This document shows positions 9,023-18,388 of a stretch of DNA of 64,000 nucleotides, in pieces. Source of the stretch: Bradyrhizobium nanningense (GTDB lineage Bacteria; Pseudomonadota; Alphaproteobacteria; Rhizobiales; Xanthobacteraceae). The notes beneath the pieces were generated by a model. The model was not told the DNA's origin. It ran no database searches and saw only the letters and a list, made by a program, of their open reading frames with translations. Within the stretch, counting starts at the first letter, position 1. The number at the start of each line of letters is the position of its first letter. The position numbers and the translations under genes were made by a program. The stretch lies in contig NZ_LBJC01000033.1 in the NCBI RefSeq assembly GCF_004114535.1, positions 535,012-599,011 of the forward strand, in the 5' to 3' direction.

Positions 9023-10042
9023 ATGAGCTTTTCCCGACGCACGCTTCTCAAGGCCTCCGCCGCGACCGCGGTCCTGGGCGGCCTCAGTGCGCCCCATGTG
9101 GCCCGCGCAGAGAGCGCCGAGTTCATCTACAAGTACGCCAATAACCTGCCCGACACCCATCCGCTGAATGTGCGCGCCAAGGAGATGGCAGCTGCGATCA
9201 AGAGCGAGACCAACGGCAAGTTCGACCTCCAGATCTTCCCGAACAACCAGCTCGGGTCCGACACCGACATGCTGAGCCAGATCCGCTCCGGCGGCGTCGA
9301 GTTCTTCACGCTGTCGGGCCTGATCCTGTCGACCCTGGTGCCGGCCGCGTCCATCAACGGCATCGGCTTCGCATTCCCGGACTACGACACGGTCTGGAAG
9401 GCCATGGATGGCGACCTCGGCGGCTTCGTCCGCGGCGAGATCAAGAAGGCCGGCCTCGAGGTCATGGACAAGATCTGGGATAACGGCTTCCGCCAGACCA
9501 CGTCGTCGACCAAGCCGATCACCGGCCCTGATGACCTCAAGGGTTTCAAGATCCGCGTGCCGGTGTCGCCGCTATGGACCTCGATGTTCAAGGCGTTCGA
9601 CGCGGCGCCCGCCTCGATCAATTTCAGCGAGGTGTATTCGGCGCTGCAAACCAAGATCGTCGAAGGCCAGGAGAATCCGCTGGCGATCATCTCGACCGCC
9701 AAGCTCTACGAGGTGCAGAAATACTGCTCGCTGACCAACCACATGTGGGACGGCTTCTGGTTCCTGGCCAACCGCAGAGCCTGGGAAAAGCTGCCGCAGG
9801 ATGTGCGCACAATCGTCGCCAAGAACATTAACGCCGCTGCGGTCAAGGAGCGTGAGGACACCGCCAAGCTCAATGCCAATTTGCAGCAAGAGCTCGCAGG
9901 CAAGGGTCTGACCTTCAATCAGCCGGCCGTGGCGCCGTTTCGCGACAAGCTGCGCACCGCCGGCTTCTATGCCGAGTGGAAGGGCAAGTATGGCGATCAG
10001 GCCTGGGACCTCCTGGAAAAGGCCGTCGGCAAGCTGTCGTAA
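9023..10042 (+). CDS. TRAP transporter substrate-binding protein (DctP family), Tat-exported
   Basis: This is the periplasmic receptor of a sodium-driven TRAP importer, probably for a carboxylate. The 339-residue product begins with a twin-arginine signal (FSRRTLLK) and an A-x-A-type cleavage region near residue 30 (VARAES). The body matches the DctP family: NNLPDTHPLN at the N-terminus, the conserved Arg-containing FKIRVPV segment (about 178-184) that usually contacts the ligand carboxylate, and the long C-terminal helices. It is followed after 15 nt by the membrane subunit. Tat export is less common than Sec for DctP proteins but is known in rhizobia. Confidence 0.92.
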   Translation: MSFSRRTLLKASAATAVLGGLSAPHVARAESAEFIYKYANNLPDTHPLNVRAKEMAAAIKSETNGKFDLQIFPNNQLGSDTDMLSQIRSGGVEFFTLSGLILSTLVPAASINGIGFAFPDYDTVWKAMDGDLGGFVRGEIKKAGLEVMDKIWDNGFRQTTSSTKPITGPDDLKGFKIRVPVSPLWTSMFKAFDAAPASINFSEVYSALQTKIVEGQENPLAIISTAKLYEVQKYCSLTNHMWDGFWFLANRRAWEKLPQDVRTIVAKNINAAAVKEREDTAKLNANLQQELAGKGLTFNQPAVAPFRDKLRTAGFYAEWKGKYGDQAWDLLEKAVGKLS

Positions 10043-10057
10043 CGCGTTGGGGCCATC

Positions 10058-11947
10058 ATGGCTCATGTCGAGGTCGAGGTGACCGGAGTGGTGGGCGAGG
10101 CGGCGTTGCAGTCCCCTCGCCGACCTTCGCTGCTGGCTTCGCTCGAGCGCGTGCTCGGTCTGGTCGTCGAAATCCCGGCGGCGATCCTGGTCGTCGCCGA
10201 GATCGTGATCCTGTTTGCCGGCGTGGTCGCGCGCTACGGCTTGCACCGGCCGCTGATCTGGTCGGACGAGCTCGCCTCGATCCTGTTCCTGTGGCTCGCC
10301 ATGCTGGGCGCGGCGGTCGCATTCCGCCGCTCCGAGCACATGCGCATGACCGCAATCGTCGCCAGCGCGCGGCCGGCCATGCGGGCCTATCTCGATCTGG
10401 TCGCGACCTGTGCGGCCCTGGCCTTTCTGGTCCTGATCGTCTGGCCCGCCTGCGACTACGCCTATGAGGAAAGTTACATCACGACGCCGGCGCTCCAGAT
10501 CTCCAATTTGTGGCGCGCCGCCGCGCTGCCGGCCGGCATCGGCCTGATGGCGGCGTTTGCCTTGCTGCGGCTGCTGCGCGCGGCCGATTGGCGGATGGTG
10601 GCTGCCGCCGTCATCTCCGTTGCCGTTGTAATCGGCCTGTTCTGGCTGGCGGAGCCTTACTTGCGGCCGCTCGGCAATCTCAACCTGGTGATCTTCTTCG
10701 TCGGCGTCGCTGGCTTCTGCGTCTTCGCCGGCGTTCCCATTGCGTTCGGCTTTGGCCTTGCGATCTTCGGCTATCTCGCGCTGACCACGCGCACGCCCGT
10801 GATGGTGCTGGTCGGGCGGATGGACGAGGGCATGAGCCACCTCATCCTGCTCTCGGTGCCGCTGTTCGTGTTCCTGGGGCTGCTGATCGAGATGACCGGC
10901 ATGGCGCGGGCCATGGTGGCGTTCCTGGCCAGCCTGCTCGGCCATGTCCGCGGCGGCCTGCACTACGTTCTGGTCGGCGCTATGTATCTGGTCTCCGGCA
11001 TATCAGGCGCCAAGGCCGCCGACATGGCGGCGGTTGCCCCTGTGCTGTTTCCGGAGATGAAGCAGCGCGGCGCCAAGCCCGGCGACCTCGTCGCGCTTCT
11101 GGCGGCGACCGGCGCCCAAACCGAGACCATTCCGCCGAGCCTCGTGCTGATCACGATCGGCTCGGTGACGGGCGTGTCGATCGCTGCGCTGTTCACCGGC
11201 GGACTCTTGCCCGGCGTCGTGCTCGCGATCACGCTCTGCTTGCTGGTGTGGTGGCGCTACCGCCACGAGGACATGAGCCATGTCCGCCGCGCCACCGGCA
11301 GCGAGATCGGCAAAACGTTCATCGTCGCCCTGCCCGCGCTCGCGCTGCCGTTCGTGATCCGCTACGCTGTGGTCGAGGGCATCGCGACCGCAACCGAGGT
11401 CTCCACCATCGGCATCGTCTATGGCGCCCTGGTCGGCCTCCTGGTCTATCGCCGGTTCGACTGGCGACGGCTGCTTCCGATGCTGGTCGAGACCGCGGCG
11501 CTGTCGGGCGCCATCCTGCTGATCATCGGCACGGCGACCGGCATGGCCTGGGGCCTTACCCAATCAGGCTTCTCGCGCTCGCTGGCGGCGGCCATGACCG
11601 GATTGCCGGGGGGAGCTGCGACCTTCATCGCCGTCTCGATCCTGGCCTTCACCATCCTCGGCAGCGTGCTGGAAGGCATCCCGGCGATCGTGCTGTTCGG
11701 ACCGCTGCTGTTTCCGATCGCCCGGGCCGTCGGCGTGCACGAGGTGCACTACGCCATGGTGATCATCCTCGCCATGGGGATCGGACTATTCGCACCGCCG
11801 TTCGGGGTCGGCTATTATGCCGCCTGCGCCATCGGACGCGTCGATCCGGCCGAGGGCATCCGGCCGATCTGGGGTTATCTGCTGGCGCTGCTGGTGGGAT
11901 TGATCGTCGTCGCGATCTTCCCCTGGATTTCGATCGGATTCCTTTGA
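10058..11947 (+). CDS. TRAP transporter fused small and large membrane subunits (DctQ-DctM)
   Basis: A 629-residue integral membrane protein. The first ~170 residues look like DctQ (four helices, with WSDELASILFLWLAMLGAA typical of the family). After a linking segment the rest is a DctM large subunit, with FVFLGLLIEMTG, the GAKAADMAAVAPVLFP region and the C-terminal PPFGVGYYAACAIG motif. The fusion makes the transporter a two-component system with the upstream receptor. The ATG at 10058 follows a GGGGCC stretch. The next gene, an acyl-CoA ligase, starts 21 nt after the stop, so the three are probably co-transcribed. Confidence 0.93.
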   Translation: MAHVEVEVTGVVGEAALQSPRRPSLLASLERVLGLVVEIPAAILVVAEIVILFAGVVARYGLHRPLIWSDELASILFLWLAMLGAAVAFRRSEHMRMTAIVASARPAMRAYLDLVATCAALAFLVLIVWPACDYAYEESYITTPALQISNLWRAAALPAGIGLMAAFALLRLLRAADWRMVAAAVISVAVVIGLFWLAEPYLRPLGNLNLVIFFVGVAGFCVFAGVPIAFGFGLAIFGYLALTTRTPVMVLVGRMDEGMSHLILLSVPLFVFLGLLIEMTGMARAMVAFLASLLGHVRGGLHYVLVGAMYLVSGISGAKAADMAAVAPVLFPEMKQRGAKPGDLVALLAATGAQTETIPPSLVLITIGSVTGVSIAALFTGGLLPGVVLAITLCLLVWWRYRHEDMSHVRRATGSEIGKTFIVALPALALPFVIRYAVVEGIATATEVSTIGIVYGALVGLLVYRRFDWRRLLPMLVETAALSGAILLIIGTATGMAWGLTQSGFSRSLAAAMTGLPGGAATFIAVSILAFTILGSVLEGIPAIVLFGPLLFPIARAVGVHEVHYAMVIILAMGIGLFAPPFGVGYYAACAIGRVDPAEGIRPIWGYLLALLVGLIVVAIFPWISIGFL

Positions 11948-11968
11948 GGCGTTTTGAGGAGAGTGTCG

Positions 11969-13618
11969 ATGAGTGAGCGGCAGAACCAGTACAATATCGG
12001 CCTCGACAAGACACCCGCCAACTACGTGCCGCTGAGCCCCTTGAGCTTCCTCGCGCGCAGCGCCGCGGTCTATCCCGATCACGTCAGCATGGTCTATGAG
12101 GGCCGCAGCTTCACCTGGGCTGAGACCTATGAGCGTTGCAGGCGTTTTGCGTCCTGGCTCGCGCGCAAGGGGATCGGCGTCGGCGACACCGTCGCTGCGA
12201 TGCTGCCGAACATCCCGGCGATGAACGATGCGCATTTCGCCGTGCCCATGACCGGCGCCGTGCTCAACGCGCTGAACATCCGCCTCGATGCGCCATCGAT
12301 CGCGTTCCAGCTCGACCACGGCGGCGCGAAGATCATCCTGGTCGATCCCGAGTTCTCGGGTGTGATCACCGACGCGCTTGCGCAGATGACGGGCCCCAGG
12401 CCGCTCGTGGTCGACGTCGACGACGCATCGTTCAAGGGCGGCAGCCGCATCGGCGAGATCGAGTATGAGGCGGCGGTCGCGCAAGGCGATCCTAACTTCG
12501 CGGCGATCACGCCGAGCGACGAATGGGACGCGATCGCGCTAAGCTACACCTCGGGCACGACAGGCAATCCCAAGGGCGTCGTCACCCATCATCGCGGCGC
12601 GTATCTGAACGCTGTCAGCAACATCCTCGCCGGCAATCTCGGCCAACATCCGGTCTATCTCTGGACGCTGCCGATGTTCCACTGCAACGGCTGGTGCTTC
12701 CCGTGGACCATTGCGGCCGCCGCCGGCATCAATGTGTGCCTGCGCAAGGTCGAGCCGACCAAAATCTTCGAGCTGATCAAGAGCCACGGCGTCACCCACA
12801 TGTGCGGCGCGCCGATCGTCTACAACACGCTGATCAACGCGCCCGATGCGCCCAAAGGCAAAGCCGCCCGCCGCGTCGTCGGCCTGATCGCCGGCGCTGC
12901 GCCGCCGGTCGCGGTGCTGGAAGGCGCCGAAAGCATCGGCATCAAGCTGACGCATGTCTACGGCCTGACCGAGGTCTACGGCCCCGCCTCGGTCTGCGCC
13001 GAGCAGCCCGGCTGGGACGAGCTGCCGCCTGCTGAACGCGCGCGCATGAAGCGCCGGCAGGGCGTGCCCTACCCGCTCGAGGAAAACGTCACCGTCATCA
13101 ATCCGCAGACCATGCAGGAGGTGCCGCGCGACGGCGAGACCATCGGCGAGGTCATGTTCCGCGGCAACATCGTGATGAAGGGCTATCTCAAGAACGAGAA
13201 GGCGACCAAGGAAGCCTTCGAAGGCGGCTGGTTTCACACCGGCGATCTCGGCGTGCTCGACGAGCATGGCTACGTCATCATCAAGGATCGTTCCAAGGAC
13301 ATCATCATCTCCGGCGGCGAAAACATCTCTTCCGTCGAGGTCGAGGACATCCTCTACAAGCACCCGGCCGTGCTGTTCGCCGCCGTGGTCGCAAAGCCCG
13401 ATCCGAAATGGGGCGAAGTGCCTTGCGCCTTCGTCGAGCTGAAGGACGGCGCAAGCGCCAGCGAAGCCGACATCATCGCGTTCTGCCGCAGCCACATGTC
13501 GGGCTTCAAGACGCCGAAGGCGGTGGTGTTCGGACCGATCCCGAAGACCTCGACCGGCAAGATCCAGAAATTCCTGCTGCGCAACGAGGTCGGATCGGCG
13601 AAGGCGATCTCGGCCTGA
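11969..13618 (+). CDS. AMP-forming acyl-CoA ligase (DmdB / medium-chain fatty acid-CoA ligase type)
   Basis: This enzyme activates a carboxylic acid with ATP to the acyl-AMP and then the CoA thioester. The 549 residues include the P-loop TSGTTGNPKG (about 194-203), the adenylate motif YGLTEVYGP, HTGDLG with the ribose-binding Asp, and the catalytic Lys in TSTGKIQK near 531. The overall sequence resembles 3-methylmercaptopropionyl-CoA ligases (DmdB) and short/medium-chain ligases. The ATG at 11969 has GAGGAG 7 nt upstream; a TTG at 11954 is in frame but less likely. It sits directly after the TRAP genes, which suggests it activates the imported acid. Confidence 0.92.
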   Translation: MSERQNQYNIGLDKTPANYVPLSPLSFLARSAAVYPDHVSMVYEGRSFTWAETYERCRRFASWLARKGIGVGDTVAAMLPNIPAMNDAHFAVPMTGAVLNALNIRLDAPSIAFQLDHGGAKIILVDPEFSGVITDALAQMTGPRPLVVDVDDASFKGGSRIGEIEYEAAVAQGDPNFAAITPSDEWDAIALSYTSGTTGNPKGVVTHHRGAYLNAVSNILAGNLGQHPVYLWTLPMFHCNGWCFPWTIAAAAGINVCLRKVEPTKIFELIKSHGVTHMCGAPIVYNTLINAPDAPKGKAARRVVGLIAGAAPPVAVLEGAESIGIKLTHVYGLTEVYGPASVCAEQPGWDELPPAERARMKRRQGVPYPLEENVTVINPQTMQEVPRDGETIGEVMFRGNIVMKGYLKNEKATKEAFEGGWFHTGDLGVLDEHGYVIIKDRSKDIIISGGENISSVEVEDILYKHPAVLFAAVVAKPDPKWGEVPCAFVELKDGASASEADIIAFCRSHMSGFKTPKAVVFGPIPKTSTGKIQKFLLRNEVGSAKAISA

Positions 13619-13854
13619 GGCGATCCGGCTCAGACACATTTGGAAACATTGACTGCGTCTTCGCGGCAAGCGCGCCTCGTCCGACATCGTTTGCGCGCAT
13701 CCGGCGACATCGAGACACGCCAGGAAAAGATTGGAAAGCGTTAGAGACGCATTTACGATTCCACTTCACCGGATTCGCTGATTCCAGATGATTTGCCGTG
13801 CGGGCTGCGCGGCTGGCGACCGGCGCGGTTGGGGCGCTTCATGCGGTTGGTGTC

Positions 13855-15225
13855 GTGAGCACGGACGTGCGTGTGCGTCTGGCGCTGCTGCTATCGGCGG
13901 CGGCCTGCCTGCTGCTGCCGAACGCGGCCGCGGCGCAAGCCATGCGCGAGTTCGGCGCATTTGCGGGCACGCAAGGATTTGGGCCCGGCAGTCCGAATGC
14001 TCCAGGGTACAACAATGTCTCCGGCACAGGATTTGGCGGCCCGCAACCGGCAGGTTTGCCGGGGGCGTCGTTCGGCAACGGCGGCGGTGGCGGCGTGCAG
14101 CCCGCCTATGGCTGGAATGCCGAACCGCCCGGACTTGCCGGCGCGGCACGCTTCGGCATGCGGCAGGCCTTCGGCGGCAGCGCCGATCGCGTGCCGCAGG
14201 CCGAGACGGCACAGGCCACGTTTCTGGCGATGACGCAGTTCACACAGACCCTGCTCGATCCCGCCATTGATGGGCGCGGCGTCGGGCCCGCCGAGGTCGA
14301 CGCGGAGCTCACGGCCTACGCCGATATCGGCAACGATCGGACCCATGGCGGTATCGGACGCGAAGCCTATGGCGCGATCTACGGCAAGCCTTCGCCCGCC
14401 GCCCCGCACTGGCGCACATGGGCTGCCGGTTTTGGCGGTTCGCAGGTGTCGACCGGCGGCAACGGATCGGCCACCCGGAGTTTTGGCACGGTGGCCGGGG
14501 CCGATTATTCTCTCTCGCCGCAGACCCGCATGGGGTTTGCCCTCGCCGGCGGCGGCACCGGCTTTGCGAGTAACTTCTCGAGCGGTCGCTCCGACCTGTT
14601 CCAGGCCGGCGGCTTTCTCAGGCACGCGGCTGGGCCGGCCTATGTCACGACCGCGCTCGCTTACGGCTGGCAGGCCATCACCGGCGACTATCAGGTCACC
14701 CCGGTCGGCACGGACCAGCTCAGCGCAGCGGTCAATGCCAATGCCTATTCCGGCCGCCTCGAAGGCGGTTATCGTTTGGCCACGCGCTGGCTTGGCATCA
14801 CACCCTATGCTGCCGCGCAGATCACCAACTTCCGCCTACCCTCCAATACGCCGCAGCCGGCCTCCGTGGCCGACAGATTCCCGATGGCGGCCGGTAGCAA
14901 CAGCTTCACCGACAGCCGCACCGAGCTCGGGCTGCGTGCGAGCACGTCCGCCACGCTGTTCGGCAGCGTGATGAGCCTGCGCGGACGGCTCGCCTGGGCC
15001 CATGATTTCAACGCAGGACAATCGATTCCAGCGGCGTTCCAGTCCTTGCCGGGCCGGGGATTTGTCGCTGGCAGCGTATCATTGGCGCCGAACGCGGCGC
15101 TGGCGGGCGTTGCAGTCGAGCTTCGCGACCTCAACGGCTGGTCCGCCACAGCGAACTTCGACAGCGAAGTGTCGGACCTCGTACGTTCTTATACCGGCAG
15201 GGCCACGCTGCGCTATGCATGGTGA
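13855..15225 (+). CDS. Outer-membrane autotransporter-type beta-barrel protein
   Basis: The protein has a signal peptide (RLALLLSAAACLLLP to AAAAQA) followed by a short Gly/Ala/Phe-rich region and a C-terminal autotransporter beta-domain of about 270 residues. The barrel shows alternating polar/hydrophobic strands, a conserved ELGLRAS-type segment and the C-terminal aromatic signature ending TLRYAW. The passenger is too short for a classical enzyme, so it may simply be an outer-membrane porin-like or adhesin-like protein. The start is uncertain: GTG at 13855 places the signal peptide correctly, while a GTG at 13798 would add 19 residues. Neither has a strong ribosome binding site. Confidence 0.75.
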   Translation: MSTDVRVRLALLLSAAACLLLPNAAAAQAMREFGAFAGTQGFGPGSPNAPGYNNVSGTGFGGPQPAGLPGASFGNGGGGGVQPAYGWNAEPPGLAGAARFGMRQAFGGSADRVPQAETAQATFLAMTQFTQTLLDPAIDGRGVGPAEVDAELTAYADIGNDRTHGGIGREAYGAIYGKPSPAAPHWRTWAAGFGGSQVSTGGNGSATRSFGTVAGADYSLSPQTRMGFALAGGGTGFASNFSSGRSDLFQAGGFLRHAAGPAYVTTALAYGWQAITGDYQVTPVGTDQLSAAVNANAYSGRLEGGYRLATRWLGITPYAAAQITNFRLPSNTPQPASVADRFPMAAGSNSFTDSRTELGLRASTSATLFGSVMSLRGRLAWAHDFNAGQSIPAAFQSLPGRGFVAGSVSLAPNAALAGVAVELRDLNGWSATANFDSEVSDLVRSYTGRATLRYAW

Positions 15226-15294
15226 CCCTGCCCCGCGATCGAGCGCCTGACCTCCGCCAACGCCGGAAGACGCTGGACGGAAGGCGGCCCGTGC

Positions 15295-16272
15295 TCACAT
15301 CTTCTTGTAGGCGTCGACGATCGCCTGACCATCGGCGCCGGCCTTCTTGAGCCAGTCGGCCGTGAGCTGTTCGCCGATCTTCTGGAATCCGGCCTTCAGC
15401 GCCGGGCTCGGCGGCTCGACATTCATGCCTTTTGCCTTGAGCTGGTCGAGGTACCAGGTGCTCTTGTCCTGCCAGGCCTTCCAGCCGCGGGTTTCCGCCG
15501 TTGCCGCCGCCTTGAGGATGGCCTCCTGGGTCGGCTTGTCGAGTGCGTCGAACGCGGCCTTGTTGACGAAGGTGTAGTCCTTGGGAATCCAGGCCTGCAC
15601 GTCATAGAAATACTTCAGCGACTCCCAGGCCTTCGCGTCGTAGCCCGTGCCGCCCGACGACATGAAGGAGTTCACGACGCCGGTCGCCAGCGCCTGCGGC
15701 AGTTCAGCAGCCTGGATCGTGACCGACTGCGCGCCGACCAGTTCGCCGATGCGCGCGGTCCCGACGTTATAGGCGCGCCATTTCAGGCCCTTCATGTCCT
15801 CGATCGTGGCGAGTGGCTTGTTGACGTAGACGCCTTGCGGCGCCCACGGCACGACGAACAGCAGCTTGAGACCCTGCGCATCGAGCTTCTTGGCGATCGC
15901 GGGCTTGGAGGCCTGATACAGCTTCATCGCGTCGGGGAAGCTGGTTGCCAGGAACGGCACGACGTCGACGCCGAACAGCGGATCCTCGTTCTCGTGGATC
16001 GAGAGCAGCACTTCGCCCATCTGCGCCTGCCCGGTCACCACCGCGCGCTTGATGTCGGGTGCCTTGAACAGCGAAGCGCCGGGATGGACCGTGATCTGCA
16101 GCTTGCCCGACGTTGCGGCTTCGACGTCCTTGGCGAAAGCGATCAGGTTTTCGGAGTGCGGATTGTCGGCGGGATAGGCCGCCGGCAGATTCCATTTGGT
16201 CTGGGCCAAAGCGGGCGTTGCCGCGAGAATTGCGCAGGCAATCAGGCCCGCACCGATGCAACGAGACTTCAT
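15295..16272 (-). CDS. TRAP transporter substrate-binding protein (DctP family), second system
   Basis: This is a 325-residue periplasmic solute receptor with a Sec signal peptide ending TPALAQ (about residue 24). The mature part shows DctP features: a PADNPHSENL start, GQAQMGEVLLS, the Arg-bearing LKWRAYNVG segment (about 162-170) and SFMSSGGTGYDAK near residue 208, a variant of the usual EN motif. It is the last gene of a minus-strand dctQ-dctM-dctP operon, 38 nt after dctM. The receptor differs clearly from the one at 9023, so the two TRAP systems should have different ligands. Confidence 0.92.
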   Translation of the reverse strand: MKSRCIGAGLIACAILAATPALAQTKWNLPAAYPADNPHSENLIAFAKDVEAATSGKLQITVHPGASLFKAPDIKRAVVTGQAQMGEVLLSIHENEDPLFGVDVVPFLATSFPDAMKLYQASKPAIAKKLDAQGLKLLFVVPWAPQGVYVNKPLATIEDMKGLKWRAYNVGTARIGELVGAQSVTIQAAELPQALATGVVNSFMSSGGTGYDAKAWESLKYFYDVQAWIPKDYTFVNKAAFDALDKPTQEAILKAAATAETRGWKAWQDKSTWYLDQLKAKGMNVEPPSPALKAGFQKIGEQLTADWLKKAGADGQAIVDAYKKM

Positions 16273-16310
16273 TTAACTTCTCCTCCCGGTCAAATTGAAA
16301 GCGTGGCTTG

Positions 16311-17624
16311 TCAGTCTGGGAAAGCGAGCTTGGGCAGAAACATCACGATCTCAGGATATTCCGTGATGATGAACACGGAGGCGAGCAGCAGAACGAAGAA
16401 CGGGAAGGCCGCCCGCGCGACGGTGAACGTGTCCCGTCCGCTCATGTTCTGGAGCACAAACAGATTGAAGCCGACCGGCGGGGTGATCTGCGCCATCTCG
16501 ACATGGATGATGAGATAAACGCCGAACCAGACCAGATCGAGCCCGGCCTGCTTGACCATCGGCAGCACGATGACGGCGGTCAGGACGATCATCGAGATGC
16601 CGTCGATCAGGCATCCCAGGATGATGTACATGACGCTGAGATAAAGCGCGAGCATCCCCGGTGTGAGCTGTTGCCCCTGAACCCAAGTGGCGAGTGCGGC
16701 CGGAATGCCCGTATAGGCCATTGCGGCCGTGGTGTAGGCCGCGCCTGCCAGGATCAGCATGATCATGCAGGTCAGGCGCGTCGCGCTCATGATGCTCTCG
16801 AGAAAATTCTTGCGCGTGAGCGTGCCGCTCCACCAGGCCAGCAGCAATGCGCCGGTGACACCCCAGGCCGCGCATTCGGTTGCGGTCGCAAAGCCGAGCA
16901 CGAGCGAGAGGAAGACCGCGAAGATCAGCAGCAGGCACGGCACGAGCTTGGAGGACTCCCGCAGCTTTTGGCGAAACGGCATCGGCGGATCGCGCGGAGG
17001 AATCTTGCTGGGATTCAGCAGCGACCAGATGATGATGTAGCCGGAATAGAGCACCATCACGAGCACGCCCGGTAGGAATCCGCCAAGGAACACCTGCAGC
17101 ACGGAGACATTTGCCGTGACCGCGTAGACCACCATCGGGATCGAGGGTGGGATCAGCAGGCCGAGGGTGCCCGATCCTGCGAGCGAGCCCAGGCTCAAGC
17201 CTTTGTCATAGCCACGCTTGTCGAGCTCGGGCAGCGCGATCTTGCCGATCGTCGCGCAGGTCGCTGCCGAAGAACCCGACACCGCCGCGAAGATACCGCA
17301 GCCGATCACGTTGACATGGGTCAGGCGCCCAGGAAGCCACTGGACCCAGGGCGACAATCCCCGGAACATTTCTTCCGACAATTTGGTGCGGAAGAGGATT
17401 TCGCCCATCCAGATGAACAGCGGCAATGCGGCCAGCGTCCAGGACGCGCTTGCACTCCACGTGGTGGTCGCAAGCACTGCGCCGAGCGGCAGGCTGGTCG
17501 TCAGCGCCATCGCCACGAAGCCGACGAGACCGAGCGAGACCGCGATCCAGATCCCGCTGCCAAGCAGCAGGATCATGACGCCGAGCAGGATGAAGGAGAG
17601 CTCGATCATGCCGAGATTGGCCAT
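16311..17624 (-). CDS. TRAP transporter large membrane subunit (DctM)
   Basis: A 437-residue polytopic membrane protein with about 11-12 hydrophobic segments. It has DctM family landmarks such as LPLFIWMGEILFRTKLSEEM near residue 90, GSGTLGLLIPPSIPMV around 150 and AQITPPVGFNLFVLQ near the C-terminus. The ATG at 17624 is chosen because GGAGG lies 6 nt upstream; this start is 2 nt beyond the dctQ stop, a typical coupled arrangement. A TTG two codons upstream would overlap dctQ. It forms the sodium-coupled translocation channel with DctQ. Confidence 0.94.
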   Translation of the reverse strand: MANLGMIELSFILLGVMILLLGSGIWIAVSLGLVGFVAMALTTSLPLGAVLATTTWSASASWTLAALPLFIWMGEILFRTKLSEEMFRGLSPWVQWLPGRLTHVNVIGCGIFAAVSGSSAATCATIGKIALPELDKRGYDKGLSLGSLAGSGTLGLLIPPSIPMVVYAVTANVSVLQVFLGGFLPGVLVMVLYSGYIIIWSLLNPSKIPPRDPPMPFRQKLRESSKLVPCLLLIFAVFLSLVLGFATATECAAWGVTGALLLAWWSGTLTRKNFLESIMSATRLTCMIMLILAGAAYTTAAMAYTGIPAALATWVQGQQLTPGMLALYLSVMYIILGCLIDGISMIVLTAVIVLPMVKQAGLDLVWFGVYLIIHVEMAQITPPVGFNLFVLQNMSGRDTFTVARAAFPFFVLLLASVFIITEYPEIVMFLPKLAFPD

Positions 17625-17626
17625 GG

Positions 17627-18208
17627 TCAACCTCCGCCGCCCTGCGAGATGCGCTCGATGAATTCGTCCGGCGTTTCGTCCGGCGAGCCCAGCTCGTAGC
17701 TCGGCCGGTTGCCGACGACGACGTTGACCATCTCGTCGATGAGCGCGATCGACAAGATCGCAAGACCGCCGGCGAAACCGAGCTGGGGAATCCAGAGCGG
17801 AAGCGCGACCACGCCCTGCGCCACATCGTTGAAGCGCCAGGAATCATAGGTCATCTGCACGGCATATCGGGTAAAATAGAGGATGAAGGCGGTGGCGATA
17901 CCCAGCGCCACGATCTCAGCGATCTGCTTGGTCCGCCCGTGCAGCCGTTCCAGCAGCAGGCCGACGCGGATCATCTCTCCCCGTTTGAAGGTATGGGCAA
18001 GGCCTAGGAAAGCCATCGCGGCCATGCACCAGGACGCGAAATCATCGCCGGCGGGAATGTTGATCGCAAATTGGCGCCCGACCGACATGACCATCATGAT
18101 TGCAAAGATCGCAACCAGGAAGATGCCGGCGGCGTAGCCTGCCCCGAGATAAAGGAGATCGAGCGCGCGGCGCAGCAATCCCCCAGCCGTTACGTCGTCC
18201 CCTGTCAC
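17627..18208 (-). CDS. TRAP transporter small membrane subunit (DctQ)
   Basis: A 193-residue protein with four predicted membrane helices (about residues 20-45, 58-75, 97-118 and 140-165) and family residues such as DDFASWCMAAMAFLGLAH between helices 1 and 2. It is the first gene of the operon. The start is GTG at 18208; the region before it (ATGATGGGGATGGT) lacks a clean ribosome binding site, so the start is less certain than the family call. The C-terminal tail is acidic and ends in a Gly run. DctQ supports assembly of DctM and contacts the receptor. Confidence 0.88.
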   Translation of the reverse strand: MTGDDVTAGGLLRRALDLLYLGAGYAAGIFLVAIFAIMMVMSVGRQFAINIPAGDDFASWCMAAMAFLGLAHTFKRGEMIRVGLLLERLHGRTKQIAEIVALGIATAFILYFTRYAVQMTYDSWRFNDVAQGVVALPLWIPQLGFAGGLAILSIALIDEMVNVVVGNRPSYELGSPDETPDEFIERISQGGGG

Positions 18209-18388
18209 ACCATCCCCATCATCGCACGAGGCGATTCAGCCGACTCCGACGTTCACAAATCGCTCGTCGCAGATCCTGGCTCAACATCGCCCTTGGCCAA
18301 CGCCCTGTCTTTCAGACGTTAGATCAACATGATGCAGCCGATGCAAGCAAGGACTATGCCTGCCCGCGGCGGAATTTCCACCGCAGGT

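Noticed and set aside
9572..10963. 463-codon open frame on the minus strand opposite the TRAP receptor and channel
   Set aside because: It is antisense to two coherent genes, has a His/Gln/Asp-rich composition typical of shadow frames in GC-rich DNA, and shows no domain.
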